From Ruminococcus sp. (GTDB taxonomy: Bacteria; Bacillota; Clostridia; Oscillospirales; Ruminococcaceae), in contig JAEEVL010000002.1 in the NCBI GenBank assembly GCA_016290875.1, positions 186,001-250,000 of the forward strand: a stretch of DNA of 64,000 nt, given 5' to 3'. The notes beneath the pieces are model-generated. The model saw nothing but the letters and a program-made list of their open reading frames with translations. It searched no databases and was not told the origin of the DNA. Positions 43,322 to 53,261 of this stretch are shown piece by piece. How positions within the stretch are numbered: position 1 is the first letter of the stretch; every line of letters begins with the position of its first letter. Both the position numbers and the translations under genes were made by a program.

Positions 43322-44442
43322 ATCTGACGACAAAACAGCAGGACGCTGTAAATGCTTATATCGAAAAGCTGATACTGCCCTCCGATCCGCTTTCACCGCT
43401 GTGGAACAGGGAGAGTATACTGTTCGGAAAGCAGCCTAAGTGGAACTATATCGACAGTTGTATGATACGCGCTCTGATAATGTACGCTGAGTTTACGGGT
43501 GACAGCCGGCTGACTGATTACGCCGAGAGTTTCACCGGAGCATATGTCACGGAAGACGGCAGGATACCTACGCTGAATTATGATGATTTCAACCTCGATA
43601 ACATCTGCGGTGGCAGGAATCTTCTGTGGCTTTGGAAAAAGACCGGCAGCCGGAAATACCTCGCCGCAGCTGAAAGGCTGTTCAGCGGTCAGCTTGAAAG
43701 ACAGCCGCGGACTCCATCAGGCAGCTTTTGGCACAAAAAAATATACCCCGATCAGGTATGGCTGGACGGAGCTTATATGGCTCTGCCGTTTATGGCGGAA
43801 TACGCAAAGCTCACCGGTGACGGCAGCATAGCTGCTGATATATCGTTACAGCTTGGCAATATAAGGGAGAAGATGCGCGATGGAGTTTCCGGACTGTATC
43901 ATCACGGTTTTGATGAATCCCGCAGAGAAGCATGGGCGGACAAAGAGACTGGTCTCTCGCAAGAATACTGGCTTCGTTCAATGGGGTGGCTTTGCGCCGG
44001 ACTTGCGGATATCTGTGAGAGTATTCCGGGGATAGCTGATGATATGCTCTGCGGTTTGCTTGAGGCTCTGACAGACTGCGTACAGGAAAGCGGTATGCTT
44101 CTCCAGCTGCCGCTCAGACCTGAGCTTGAATGCAATTACCCTGAGACCAGCGGAACGCTCCTGTTTGCGTATGCTGCTATAAAGGCAGCAAGGCTTAGCG
44201 CAGTCGGTGAACGTGTTCTTAACGCCGGCATAAAAGCGCTGAATGTGGTGTATGAGAAGTATATCTCATTTGACGGAAATGGTATGCCGGTTCTTGGAAA
44301 TATATGTCTTATGGCAGGTCTTGGCGGTGAACCTTACCGTGACGGTTCGGCAGCTTATTACCTCAGCGAGCGCGTGACAGAGAACGATGCAAAGGGTATA
44401 GCGCCGTATCTCATGGCGTGTACAGAGTATCTGATGATATAG
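43318..44442 (+). CDS. GH105-family unsaturated rhamnogalacturonyl hydrolase
   Basis: A 374-residue (alpha/alpha)6-barrel enzyme of the GH88/GH105 group with no signal peptide, so cytoplasmic. It would remove the unsaturated uronic acid left at the end of oligosaccharides by pectate or rhamnogalacturonan lyases. Family features include WNYIDSCMIRA, DNICGGRNLLWLWKKTG and QVWLDGAYMALPFMA, where the Asp is the likely catalytic acid. It overlaps the permease stop by 4 bases. This fits the PL1-PL9 lyase at 28.2 kb. The GH105 versus GH88 choice is by eye and context. Confidence 0.85.
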   Translation: MNLTTKQQDAVNAYIEKLILPSDPLSPLWNRESILFGKQPKWNYIDSCMIRALIMYAEFTGDSRLTDYAESFTGAYVTEDGRIPTLNYDDFNLDNICGGRNLLWLWKKTGSRKYLAAAERLFSGQLERQPRTPSGSFWHKKIYPDQVWLDGAYMALPFMAEYAKLTGDGSIAADISLQLGNIREKMRDGVSGLYHHGFDESRREAWADKETGLSQEYWLRSMGWLCAGLADICESIPGIADDMLCGLLEALTDCVQESGMLLQLPLRPELECNYPETSGTLLFAYAAIKAARLSAVGERVLNAGIKALNVVYEKYISFDGNGMPVLGNICLMAGLGGEPYRDGSAAYYLSERVTENDAKGIAPYLMACTEYLMI

Positions 44443-44511
44443 AAAATACATCGATGGGATTCTAAAAGTTTTTTCCTTTGGAATCCAATTATAGATTGTT
44501 TGTGCAGGCAT

Positions 44512-44540
44512 AAAAAAGACGGCTTAGAGCCGTCCTTTTT
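44512..44540. terminator. bidirectional terminator between GH105 and ychF
   Basis: A 7-bp stem (44518-44524 with 44528-44534), flanked by six A on the left and TTTTT on the right, lies between convergent genes and can stop transcripts from both sides. Confidence 0.9.
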
Positions 44541-44541
44541 A

Positions 44542-45636
44542 TTATACGTTGAATCTGAACAGAACGATATCTCCGTCCTGCATAACATATTCCTTGCCTT
44601 CGAGACGAACGAGTCCCTTTTCCTTGGCAGCAGCCATAGAGCCGCACTCCATAAGGTCATCGAATGAGATAACTTCGGCACGGATAAAGCCTTTCTCAAA
44701 GTCGGTATGGATCTTTCCGGCAGCCTGAGGAGCTTTGGTTCCTTTTGTGATAGTCCATGCGCGGACCTCCTGCTTTCCTGCTGTGAGGTAGGAGATAAGT
44801 CCGAGGAGAGAGTAGCCTTCCTTGATGATACGGTTGAGACCTGATACTTCAAGACCAAGTTCGCCGAGGAACATAGCCTTGTCCTCATCGCCCATATCAG
44901 AGATTTCAGCTTCGATCTGAGCACATATCGGGAGAACTGCTGAATGCTCTTCTCCTGCAAGCTCACGGACTTTCTGGAAGTTCTCATTAGTTTCGATATT
45001 GTTCACGAAATCGTCTTCACAGAGGTTTGCAGCATAGATAACAGGCTTTGCTGAAAGAAGGGGAGTGGATTTGATAAGTTCACGCTCCTCGTCCGTGAAG
45101 TCGAAACCGCGGGCAGACTTACCGTTTTCAAGGTGAGTTTTGAGTCTTTCGAGGAAGTCAATCTCAGCGAGGTACTTCTTGTCGCCCTTAGCCGCTTTCT
45201 TAGCGCGGTCGATACGTCTGTTGATCATTTCTATATCTGAGAATATGAGCTCGAGGTTGATAGTCTCAATGTCGCGGAGCGGATTGATGCTGCCGTCTAC
45301 GTGGATGATATTAGGATCCTCAAAGCAGCGTACAACGTGAACGATAGCGTCTACCTCACGTATATCCGCAAGGAACTTGTTTCCAAGACCTTCGCCCTTG
45401 GAAGCGCCCTTAACGAGTCCGGCGATGTCCACGAATTCAAGAGTTGCAGGTGTGAACTTATCCGGCTCATACATCTCAGCCAGCTTATCGAGTCTTTCAT
45501 CGGGAACTGATACTATGCCGACGTTCTTCTCGATAGTGCAGAAGGGATAGTTTGCAGATTCCGCACCGGCGTTAGTGAGCGCGTTGAAGAGTGTGCTTTT
45601 GCCGACATTCGGCAGTCCTACCATACCAAGTTTCAT
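44542..45636 (-). CDS. ychF: YchF/OLA1-family GTPase-like ATPase
   Basis: A 364-residue Obg-superfamily protein that prefers ATP and is linked to ribosomes and redox stress. P-loop GLPNVGKSTLFNAL (about 6-19), DIAGLVKGASKGEGLGNKFL (G3, about 69-88), a coiled coil (about 130-160) and a C-terminal TGS domain (about 285-362) are visible. NLCED stands at the place of the G4 NKxD motif, normal for YchF. Full length. Confidence 0.96.
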   Translation of the reverse strand: MKLGMVGLPNVGKSTLFNALTNAGAESANYPFCTIEKNVGIVSVPDERLDKLAEMYEPDKFTPATLEFVDIAGLVKGASKGEGLGNKFLADIREVDAIVHVVRCFEDPNIIHVDGSINPLRDIETINLELIFSDIEMINRRIDRAKKAAKGDKKYLAEIDFLERLKTHLENGKSARGFDFTDEERELIKSTPLLSAKPVIYAANLCEDDFVNNIETNENFQKVRELAGEEHSAVLPICAQIEAEISDMGDEDKAMFLGELGLEVSGLNRIIKEGYSLLGLISYLTAGKQEVRAWTITKGTKAPQAAGKIHTDFEKGFIRAEVISFDDLMECGSMAAAKEKGLVRLEGKEYVMQDGDIVLFRFNV

Positions 45637-45705
45637 ACTAATAATTACCTTTCTTTCCTTGTGTATTCATATCTTTCCCCTCCGCGTGGGAGGGGAAGAG
45701 TTAAG

Positions 45706-48444
45706 TCAGTTGTTGCCGTAGGTCATCTTCTGATTGTTTACCAGTGAATTAACGGCTGAATTCTGTATCTGAAGATCTCCGGTCGCTGTTCCTATATCCT
45801 TGGGATTGCCGGCAAGGAGCTTCATTGTGAGCGCAGAGTCTATGACGGTGATATTTCCACCGCCTGTTGCGTCTCCGATACCTGTTACCTCATCGCCCTC
45901 TGAGTCGATGATGATCTCGGAGTTTCGTATCTTGGTGTTGATGCTTCCGTTCATAGTACCGATACAGGAGTGCTTAGCGGAACGCATTTTCATTTTTACA
46001 GACCCCTGTTTGATAAGGATGCTTCCGTCACCGTTTTCGAGGACGCCGATTCCGACAGCCTGTGCACCTGTACATGACAGAGTTATCTTTGAAGCTGTGG
46101 TTATAGTTGCGTCACCCTTTGCAGAGCCGATACCGGTGACCTTGATACCGGAAACATTTATATCGAGATCGCAGTTTTCTGCAATATCAACGATAGCGTT
46201 TCCATTGAAGCTTCCGACAGCGAGACCGTTGTGCGAATAGAGCACAAGCTTTATCTTGCCTGAGCGGAGATTTATCTCTGAATCATCATCGTTATATCCG
46301 CCGCCGATACAGAGCGATTCTACGCTGTTGGAGATTATCTCGAGCGAACCCTGCATATCGACTGTTATATCACCGTAGCCGTGGTCGTAGTCGTTGCCGA
46401 TACCGATGCCCTCAGAAGCATAGCAGTCTATCATGAGACTGCCCTTGCCGTTGAGTTCAAACTGTGAACCCATAGGCACATATATACCGGAATAGCCGAG
46501 TTTATTTGCCTTTACTACGTTGAGAACGAGACGTGCGTATTCACCGACGGTGATAGTCGGCTTGCTGTTGCTGCTCACTATATTCACGTTCTTGAGCGTG
46601 AGGTCACAGCTGTGATTATCCATGATGTGGATATTCATCTTTACAGGCTTGTCGAATTCACCGACGATGGTCAGCTTGCTCTGATATACGTGGATGTCAG
46701 TGTATTTATCGAGAGCGAGCTTGAGAATATCAAGCTCGGTATCGTTCTGAGCATTGTATATCTTTCTTGCACCGTCAGGACGTGTTTCGAGGTTAGTCTT
46801 GATTATCTCGTCCTTGATGTCCGAAGCGATGCTGTTGAGGAAGAGCGGCTTGGGCTTCGATGTGTAGTAACCCTGAAGCAGATCAACGCCGAGACGGATA
46901 ACGGTCTTCAGTTCCTGGAGAGTTTCAACGCCCTCAGCAAGAGCCTGGAGCTGATTGTCGTGACAGAATTCGATTATAGAAGTAACGAGCTGCTGCTTCT
47001 TGAGATCGTTGTGTATGTCGCTGATGAGCGAACGGTCTATCTTGATGTAGTCCGGCGAGTAATTGAGCAGATTGGAGCTGTTTGAGTAGCCGGTACCGTA
47101 GTCGTCGATAGCAAGGGGAACGTGTGTGAACTTGCAGCGCTTTTTGAGAAGCTCTACTATCTCGGGAGTAACACTGCTTTCCTCGACTATTTCGATAACT
47201 GTCTTTTCAAGGAGCTCACCGTAGTTGAGATAGAGCTCGTTGAAGTCTTCGTCAGTGAGGAGACTGTCAGCAAGACAGTTTATGAAGAGTTTGCGGTTCT
47301 CGAATACCTGCTGATTGTCGCTGAGGAGCTTCATAGTGTTGAAGAACGTCAGCTTTTCGATAGCGTAGAGGTCGTTCTGACTTGCAGCTATCTTCAGAAT
47401 CTGAGACGGAGTCATCTTGATGTCTCCGGTAGTACGCATGAGAGCTTCGTATGCCACTATCTCACCTGTCTGAGCTTCAACGATAGGCTGGAGATGATAG
47501 GTGAGGAGGTTTTCCTGTACTATGCGGTTGAAAAGCTGTGCATTGCGGTATGCGTCCTTGTCGCGGTTGTAGTTTTCCTCTGAGAACCAGTTGATAACTC
47601 CGCGGCGGTCAGCTTTGGCTTCATACAGAGCAAACTCGGAATAGTTCACGAGCATATTGAAGTCTGAGGCTTCATCGGGATAGGATGAACAGCCGATAGA
47701 GAGACTGAGTCTGCTTTTATCGGAAATATCTATTATCTCACCGAAGTCGTCTGTGAGAGTACAGTTCTGGACTGCCTCGTCCATGCTGTTGAGGATATTG
47801 TATATGCTCATCTTATCGGTATCACGGAAGAAAGCGCAAATCTCATAGTTCGACTTTGCTCCGATAAGGAGATTGTCGTTTGCAAAGCTTTTGAGCACCT
47901 CGGAAACTGATGTGATACAGTTGTTTGTGCTGTCAACAGTAAGGTATGAACCGAGCTTGTCGATACCGTTGATATATATAGTTGCGAGACAGCAATGCTG
48001 AACATCGGGGATGAGCTTTCTTATTTTCTGTGAGAACGACGGGAAAGAAGGAAGTCTTGTTACCTGATCGTATTCCACGCAGTTCTTCTTATCATTTATC
48101 TCAGTTATCTGTCGAGTGAAGTCCTGAACGAAGCCGAGCCATTCATCGCTGCTCTCATAGATATTCATTTTTATATACCGTGTAACGCTGTTGTCAGTAA
48201 AGCGATAAATATGCTTCTGACCTTCTACCGGATTTTTTGAGATCTTTTCGAGAAGGTTGAAGAATTCAAATTCGTTGAGCTTAGAACTTGAAGAAGCAAG
48301 CATACGGCAGGCAGCTTCATCGAAATAAGCAGACTTTTCCTTTGCTATGTAGGTGAAAGCGCCTATATTTCCGACAAACTGCTGGAATATCACCCAGTCG
48401 TGGCTGAGTTCAGGAGTCTTTTTGTTGAAATTAAAAATACTCAT
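45706..48444 (-). CDS. EAL phosphodiesterase with degenerate GGDEF and C-terminal repeat domain
   Basis: A 912-residue cytoplasmic protein with no membrane helix. The start is ATG 48,444, five bases after GGAG; a GTG two codons earlier overlaps that site. Parts: PAS-like region (about 1-125); degenerate GGDEF (about 130-290), with AKSNYE in place of the active loop; EAL domain (about 305-560) with YEALMR, EIVEES, IDDYGTGYS, KIDRSL, LAEGVE and LLQGYY, so all main metal and catalytic residues are kept and c-di-GMP hydrolysis is likely. Residues about 615-912 hold eight repeats with a GIG or CIG turn followed by G and alternating Ile/Val, a probable beta-solenoid. Fusion of such a domain to EAL is unusual. 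Confidence 0.88.
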   Translation of the reverse strand: MSIFNFNKKTPELSHDWVIFQQFVGNIGAFTYIAKEKSAYFDEAACRMLASSSSKLNEFEFFNLLEKISKNPVEGQKHIYRFTDNSVTRYIKMNIYESSDEWLGFVQDFTRQITEINDKKNCVEYDQVTRLPSFPSFSQKIRKLIPDVQHCCLATIYINGIDKLGSYLTVDSTNNCITSVSEVLKSFANDNLLIGAKSNYEICAFFRDTDKMSIYNILNSMDEAVQNCTLTDDFGEIIDISDKSRLSLSIGCSSYPDEASDFNMLVNYSEFALYEAKADRRGVINWFSEENYNRDKDAYRNAQLFNRIVQENLLTYHLQPIVEAQTGEIVAYEALMRTTGDIKMTPSQILKIAASQNDLYAIEKLTFFNTMKLLSDNQQVFENRKLFINCLADSLLTDEDFNELYLNYGELLEKTVIEIVEESSVTPEIVELLKKRCKFTHVPLAIDDYGTGYSNSSNLLNYSPDYIKIDRSLISDIHNDLKKQQLVTSIIEFCHDNQLQALAEGVETLQELKTVIRLGVDLLQGYYTSKPKPLFLNSIASDIKDEIIKTNLETRPDGARKIYNAQNDTELDILKLALDKYTDIHVYQSKLTIVGEFDKPVKMNIHIMDNHSCDLTLKNVNIVSSNSKPTITVGEYARLVLNVVKANKLGYSGIYVPMGSQFELNGKGSLMIDCYASEGIGIGNDYDHGYGDITVDMQGSLEIISNSVESLCIGGGYNDDDSEINLRSGKIKLVLYSHNGLAVGSFNGNAIVDIAENCDLDINVSGIKVTGIGSAKGDATITTASKITLSCTGAQAVGIGVLENGDGSILIKQGSVKMKMRSAKHSCIGTMNGSINTKIRNSEIIIDSEGDEVTGIGDATGGGNITVIDSALTMKLLAGNPKDIGTATGDLQIQNSAVNSLVNNQKMTYGNN

Positions 48445-48535
48445 AAGCACTCCAAAACCGCTGCGGATAAAGGAGAGGAATGCGTTCCGCAGGCGGTCTG
48501 CAATTACGGACTTGCAGAGACCATATATTTATTTT

Positions 48536-48564
48536 ATTATAACCGATTTCGGGTATAAAGTCAA
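48536..48564 (-). promoter_or_regulatory. sigma-A promoter of the EAL-repeat gene
   Basis: On the minus strand, TTGACT (48559-48564), 17-bp spacer, TATAAT (48536-48541). Strong match; the leader is about 85 bases. Confidence 0.85.
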
Positions 48565-48590
48565 TGAATTATCCGTTAAATTTAAGCAAC

Positions 48591-48616
48591 AAAAAAGCCT
48601 GTCCGGAGACAGGCTT
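48591..48616 (-). terminator. intrinsic terminator of dgt-dnaG-rpoD
   Basis: A 9-bp stem (48595-48603 with 48608-48616) gives a T tract on the minus strand, just past the rpoD stop codon. Confidence 0.95.
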
Positions 48617-48624
48617 TGATATTC

Positions 48625-49707
48625 TTAGTCGAGGAAATCCTTTACTCTCTTGCTTCTGCTCGGGTGACGGAGCTTTCTGAGAGCCTTTGCTTCGATCTGA
48701 CGGATACGCTCACGGGTAACGTCGAAACGCTGGCCTACCTCTTCAAGAGTACGTGACTTGCCGTCCTCAAGACCAAATCTGAGTTTGAGCACCTTTGCCT
48801 CACGGTCTGTGAGAGTTGCAAGTACCTCATTGAGCTGTTCCTTGAGAAGTGTGTGTGAAGCAGCTTCTGCCGGAGCGGGAGCATCATCGTCAGGGATGAA
48901 GTCGCCGAGGTGGCTGTCCTCCTCTTCACCGATAGGAGTTTCAAGTGAAACAGGATCCTGAGCCACACGCATTATCTCGCGTACCTTGTCCACAGGCATA
49001 CCGAGCTTGTCTGCTATCTCTTCAGGGCTGGGATCGTGACCGTTCTCGTGGAGAAGCTGGCTGGAGATCTTCTTTACCTTGGTGATAGTCTCGACCATAT
49101 GAACAGGGATACGGATAGTTCTTGCCTGGTCTGCGATAGCTCTTGTGATAGCCTGGCGGATCCACCATGTAGCGTATGTGGAGAACTTGAATCCCTTTGT
49201 ATAGTCGAACTTTTCTACGGCTTTGATAAGACCGAGGTTACCCTCCTGGATAAGGTCAAGGAACTGCATACCTCTGCCGACATATTTCTTTGCGATGGAA
49301 ACAACAAGTCTGAGGTTTGCCTCTGAAAGACGCTTCTTAGCGTAGGGATCGCCCTTTGCCATTCTCTGAGCGAGTTCTATTTCCTCTTCAGTAGTGAGAA
49401 GCGGAACGCGTCCTATCTCCTTGAGGTATATCTTTACAGGATCGTCGATAGCGATACCCTCGGTTGAGAGTGCCATTTCGAGATCGTCGGTAAGGTTTGA
49501 GTCCATACCGATCTTGAGGTCTGCATCAATGTTCATATCTTCAACGATCTCAATATTGAGAGCATCGCAGTTATCATAGAAGGTGTTTATCTGTTCAACA
49601 TCGAAATCGAGGTCTTCGAGAGCATCGGTTATCTCCTTTGTTGTGAGTTTGCCGTTAGCTTTACCCTGTTCCATAAGAGCTTCGATAGTATTTTTCTTGT
49701 TTTCCAT
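48625..49707 (-). CDS. rpoD: primary sigma factor SigA/RpoD
   Basis: A 360-residue housekeeping sigma factor. Region 1.2 ([17 protein letters not shown], about 89), region 2 ([20 protein letters not shown] and [10 protein letters not shown]), region 3 and region 4.2 ([19 protein letters not shown], about 320) are all seen. The short N-terminus is usual in Firmicutes. Follows dnaG. It recognises the TTGACA/TATAAT promoters seen throughout this window. Confidence 0.97.
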   Translation of the reverse strand: MENKKNTIEALMEQGKANGKLTTKEITDALEDLDFDVEQINTFYDNCDALNIEIVEDMNIDADLKIGMDSNLTDDLEMALSTEGIAIDDPVKIYLKEIGRVPLLTTEEEIELAQRMAKGDPYAKKRLSEANLRLVVSIAKKYVGRGMQFLDLIQEGNLGLIKAVEKFDYTKGFKFSTYATWWIRQAITRAIADQARTIRIPVHMVETITKVKKISSQLLHENGHDPSPEEIADKLGMPVDKVREIMRVAQDPVSLETPIGEEEDSHLGDFIPDDDAPAPAEAASHTLLKEQLNEVLATLTDREAKVLKLRFGLEDGKSRTLEEVGQRFDVTRERIRQIEAKALRKLRHPSRSKRVKDFLD

Positions 49708-49766
49708 ACAACTTCCTCCATTCAGAGTCTGTTCCTGAAATCGCTGAGAACTTCAGGACCCCTGTT

Positions 49767-51509
49767 TTATTTTTTCTTTGATTTGAACAGCTTTTGCAGA
49801 TCGTCATCGGACAAATCGTTGCTGTCGGTCGAACTGTGGTTTTTTAGCACCTTCACACAGTCCTCAAAAACTGAACGCGTTACCGGATGTTCGCGGTTCT
49901 TGGCTTCTATACCGGTAAGCCTGCCGGTTTCCTCGAAGGTGAGCTCGTCCGAGAGAAGAGAAACAGAAAAGCGTTCGTTTTCCTTCATCACTTTCAGCAG
50001 AGCCATATAGGCTTTCTTGTTGAATGATGTGATGAAGATATCAGGCGGCACTGTTTCCTCTATCTCGCTTAGATCCTCCGGGTGTCTGAGGAGGTAGCAG
50101 ATAACAGACTCCTCAGCCTTTGCTTCCTTTTTGAATTTTACTGCTTCGGGATTCACGTCATCGCGCCTGAGCGTTACCGAGGATTTTATATTGTTCCATT
50201 CTCTCTTCTGCTGCGATCGTGCATTCCTTCGCAATATATCGTCGATATGCGTTTTGAGCACCTGTACAGGTATGTCGCACTTTTTAGATGTCCTGGAAAT
50301 ATATACCTCGCGTTCGAGCGGTGATTCTATCCCTGCAAGCACCTTTGAAGCGCGGTTGAGGAATTCGACCTTTCCGGCTTCGGAGGCGAGGTCGAGACCG
50401 GCTTCGCACTTGTCGAGCATAAAATCGTTGGCATCGAATGAATCGTCGAGCAGCATACGGAAGCGATCGGCACCGAATTTCTTGATGTATTCATCAGGAT
50501 CCTTGGCGCCTTCCATATGTATAACTCTTGTGCGGACACCAACGTCCGCAAAGTGGTTGATAGCTTTCTGAGTGGCTTTCTGACCTGCACCGTCGCTGTC
50601 ATAGGCGATGATGACTTCCTCCGCATAGTGGCTTATGAGCCTTGCCTGATTGGGAGTGATAGCAGTACCGAGAGTAGCAACGACGTTTTCAAAACCTGCC
50701 TGATTGACAGCGATTACGTCCATATAGCCCTCACAGAGTATTATCCTCTTGGTCTCGGCATTTTTAGCGAAGTTCATTGAAAACAGGTTAGAGCCTTTTT
50801 CAAATACCGGAGTCTGACTTGTGTTGAGATATTTCGGCTGTGAGTCGTCAAGGACTCTGCCGCCGAAGCCGATGATATTTCCCCTCAGATCAATGATAGG
50901 GAACATAACACGGTTGCGGAACATATCATAGCTTTTTCCGGTTTTCTGGGAACGTCCGCCCAGCCACGCATCGATTATCTCTTCATCGGAGTAGCCTTTT
51001 GAGCGGAGATAGTCGCTCAGTTCTCTCCAGGAATCCGGAGCGAATCCGAGCCCGTATTTTTTGATAGTCTCGGGAGTGAGTTTACGCTGGACGAAGTATT
51101 TCAGTCCGGCTTTATTTGGTCCCTTGAACAAGTTGGTGTAGAAGAAATTTGCAGCAAGGCGGTTCATCTCATATATGCGTGTTTTGCGCTGAGCAAGCTT
51201 GCTGTCGGCGGAATTGCGTTCCGGAACTTCAAGTCCCGAGCGCTGAGCGAGAAGCTTTACCGCCTCTGTGAAGTCGAGATTCTCGATCTTCATTATAAAT
51301 GTTATGACATCGCCGCCTGCACCGCAGCCAAAACAGTAAAAGCTCTGATTGTCGGTAAATATCGTGCAGGAAGGCGTTTTTTCCGAGTGGAACGGGCAGG
51401 AGCAGACATAATTGCGCCCACGCCGTATTATCTGTACATAGGAGCCAATGACCGTTTCTATCGGATTGGCGCTTCTGAGTCTGAAAAGAAATTCGTCGTT
51501 ACGGGGCAT
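49767..51509 (-). CDS. dnaG: DNA primase
   Basis: A 580-residue primase. The N-terminal zinc-binding domain has CPFHSEKTPSC and CFGCGAGGD (about 39-65); the catalytic core has FGGRVLDDSQPKY and the TOPRIM motif LCEGYMDV (about 255). The C-terminal part binds the helicase DnaB. GGAGG precedes ATG. It lies 11 bases after dgt and upstream of rpoD, the usual macromolecular synthesis group. Confidence 0.96.
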   Translation of the reverse strand: MPRNDEFLFRLRSANPIETVIGSYVQIIRRGRNYVCSCPFHSEKTPSCTIFTDNQSFYCFGCGAGGDVITFIMKIENLDFTEAVKLLAQRSGLEVPERNSADSKLAQRKTRIYEMNRLAANFFYTNLFKGPNKAGLKYFVQRKLTPETIKKYGLGFAPDSWRELSDYLRSKGYSDEEIIDAWLGGRSQKTGKSYDMFRNRVMFPIIDLRGNIIGFGGRVLDDSQPKYLNTSQTPVFEKGSNLFSMNFAKNAETKRIILCEGYMDVIAVNQAGFENVVATLGTAITPNQARLISHYAEEVIIAYDSDGAGQKATQKAINHFADVGVRTRVIHMEGAKDPDEYIKKFGADRFRMLLDDSFDANDFMLDKCEAGLDLASEAGKVEFLNRASKVLAGIESPLEREVYISRTSKKCDIPVQVLKTHIDDILRRNARSQQKREWNNIKSSVTLRRDDVNPEAVKFKKEAKAEESVICYLLRHPEDLSEIEETVPPDIFITSFNKKAYMALLKVMKENERFSVSLLSDELTFEETGRLTGIEAKNREHPVTRSVFEDCVKVLKNHSSTDSNDLSDDDLQKLFKSKKK

Positions 51510-51520
51510 AATGACCTCCG

Positions 51521-52516
51521 TTATTTCCAGAACTTGGGAACGAAAAGGTCGGTGTAGAGATCGACCGCATATTCGTCGCTCATACCGGAAATATAGTCAC
51601 AAACAGCACGGTCAGCATCAGATTCGTACATAATGTTCCTGTATTCGTCCGGGAGCTTCTTGCTGTTGGCAATATAGTAGGCGTAGAGCTTCTTTACAAG
51701 GAGCTCAGCCTTTGCTTCCTCCTGCTTTGCGGCAGGATTCGTGTAAACTCTTTCAAACATGAATTCCTTGAGGTCATCGTGAGCCTTGCGTATCTCCGGA
51801 GCGAAGTCTATCTCAAACGGTCCGTGCTCAATTACGGAAGCGATGAGAGTGGTGATACGCTGTGTCTTTGAGTGACCGAGCGTCTTCACGCATGATAAAG
51901 GAAGATCACGCGCGGTGAGTATGCCGGCACGGATAGAATCCTCAATATCGTGGTTTATGTAAGCGATGGTGTCAGCGAGTCTGACAATGTTGCCTTCTTT
52001 GGTATCGGCGATCATATTAGTATGGCATTCGATACCGTTTCGCACCGCATAGGTGAGATTTAGACCTTCGCCTTTTTTTTCGAGCTTTTCAACGACTCTC
52101 ACGCTTTGAAGATAGTGCTTGAAACCGTGAGGGCAAATGGAGTTGAGAACCTTTTCACCGCAGTGACCGAACGGGGAGTGACCAAGGTCATGACCGAGCG
52201 CAATAGCTTCGGTGAGGTCTTCGTTCATACGCATACCTCTTGCGATGGTACGTGCTATCTGAGCGACTTCAAGGGTGTGGGTAAGACGTGTACGGTAGTG
52301 GTCTCCTACAGGGGAGAGGAAAACCTGAGTCTTACGCTTTAATCTTCGGAAGGAATTACAATGGAGTATGCGGTCGCGGTCACGCTGGAAATCAGTGCGG
52401 TAAGGGCACTTATCCTCGTTCTTTTCGCGCTTTGAGCCTTTTTCGTCGATGCTCGTACAAGCGTACTTGCTGAGGATACCGACTTCGGTTATCTCGTATT
52501 TCTCGCGTACTGTCAT
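51521..52516 (-). CDS. dgt: deoxyguanosinetriphosphate triphosphohydrolase-like protein
   Basis: A 331-residue HD-domain enzyme that cleaves dNTPs to nucleoside and triphosphate. HD motif residues are seen in RLTHTLEVAQ and GHDLGHSPFGHCGE (about 110-124), with a later His/Asp in AYINHDIED. It is the short form common in Firmicutes. AAGGAGG precedes the start. First gene of dgt-dnaG-rpoD, and so likely co-regulated with replication and transcription genes. Nucleotide preference unknown. Confidence 0.92.
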   Translation of the reverse strand: MTVREKYEITEVGILSKYACTSIDEKGSKREKNEDKCPYRTDFQRDRDRILHCNSFRRLKRKTQVFLSPVGDHYRTRLTHTLEVAQIARTIARGMRMNEDLTEAIALGHDLGHSPFGHCGEKVLNSICPHGFKHYLQSVRVVEKLEKKGEGLNLTYAVRNGIECHTNMIADTKEGNIVRLADTIAYINHDIEDSIRAGILTARDLPLSCVKTLGHSKTQRITTLIASVIEHGPFEIDFAPEIRKAHDDLKEFMFERVYTNPAAKQEEAKAELLVKKLYAYYIANSKKLPDEYRNIMYESDADRAVCDYISGMSDEYAVDLYTDLFVPKFWK

Positions 52517-52598
52517 ATTATCCCTCCTTAAAAAGATTTACAGGCGGGGACAAAACATCCGCCTTATATACATATACTCCGGAAATATTAAAATCCCT

Positions 52599-53249
52599 TT
52601 AAAAATCTCCGGAAATTTTTTTCACAGATGAAAAATCCTCAAAGAACTCGCCACCATCTTCTATTGAAACGGAACCGTTTGTTGCTTCGATGAGTTCTGC
52701 GGTAAGAGCGTCGAGCTTTTCGTTGAGGACGAGTATCTCGAGAACTACGTCGCTTCCGAAATCAGAACCGACAGTTATGGTATCGTAGTTCGGGAGAAGA
52801 TAGGAGATCTTGCCGTAAAGTCCGTAATCAGTGGTGATACGAAGCTTGTGGCAAAGGCGCATATCCATAATCCTGGCAGCGTCACAGGCAAGGGAAGCTG
52901 CATGGGAGTAGGCTCTTACAAGACCGCCTCCGCCGAGGAGTATGCCGCCGAAATAACGGGTAACAACGACACATACGTCAGTGAGACCGCGCTTTTTCAG
53001 AACATCGAGCACCGGCATACCGGCTGTACCCTGAGGTTCGCCGTCGTCTGAATATCTGGAGATATTATCCTGTCTCAGGATATAGGCGTAAACGTTGTGT
53101 TTAGCCTTTCGGTGCTGAGCTCTTATCGAATTGACGAAATCCACAGCCTCGTCATTAGTCGAGACAGGGGAGATATAGCCTATAAACTCCGAGCGTTTCT
53201 CGATAAACGAGTCATTTGCCGGAGCAGAAACAGTTAAATAATTCATCAT
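52599..53249 (-). CDS. YigZ/IMPACT-family protein
   Basis: A 216-residue protein of the UPF0029/IMPACT family. The N-terminal domain (about 15-125) has EKRSEFIGYISPV, DDGEPQGTAGMP and VVTRYFGGILLGGGGLVRAYS, the family signature; a C-terminal domain of about 75 residues follows. The exact role is unknown, though links to translation have been suggested. It starts only 12 bases beyond the rpmE terminator, with no clear ribosome binding site, so it may depend on readthrough or have an unseen promoter. Confidence 0.92.
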   Translation of the reverse strand: MMNYLTVSAPANDSFIEKRSEFIGYISPVSTNDEAVDFVNSIRAQHRKAKHNVYAYILRQDNISRYSDDGEPQGTAGMPVLDVLKKRGLTDVCVVVTRYFGGILLGGGGLVRAYSHAASLACDAARIMDMRLCHKLRITTDYGLYGKISYLLPNYDTITVGSDFGSDVVLEILVLNEKLDALTAELIEATNGSVSIEDGGEFFEDFSSVKKISGDF

Positions 53250-53261
53250 ACTATCATACGC

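Noticed and set aside
52578..52617. Two CTCCGGAAAT copies 30 bp apart near the end of yigZ
   Set aside because: Short direct repeat partly inside coding sequence with no promoter or known site; likely chance.
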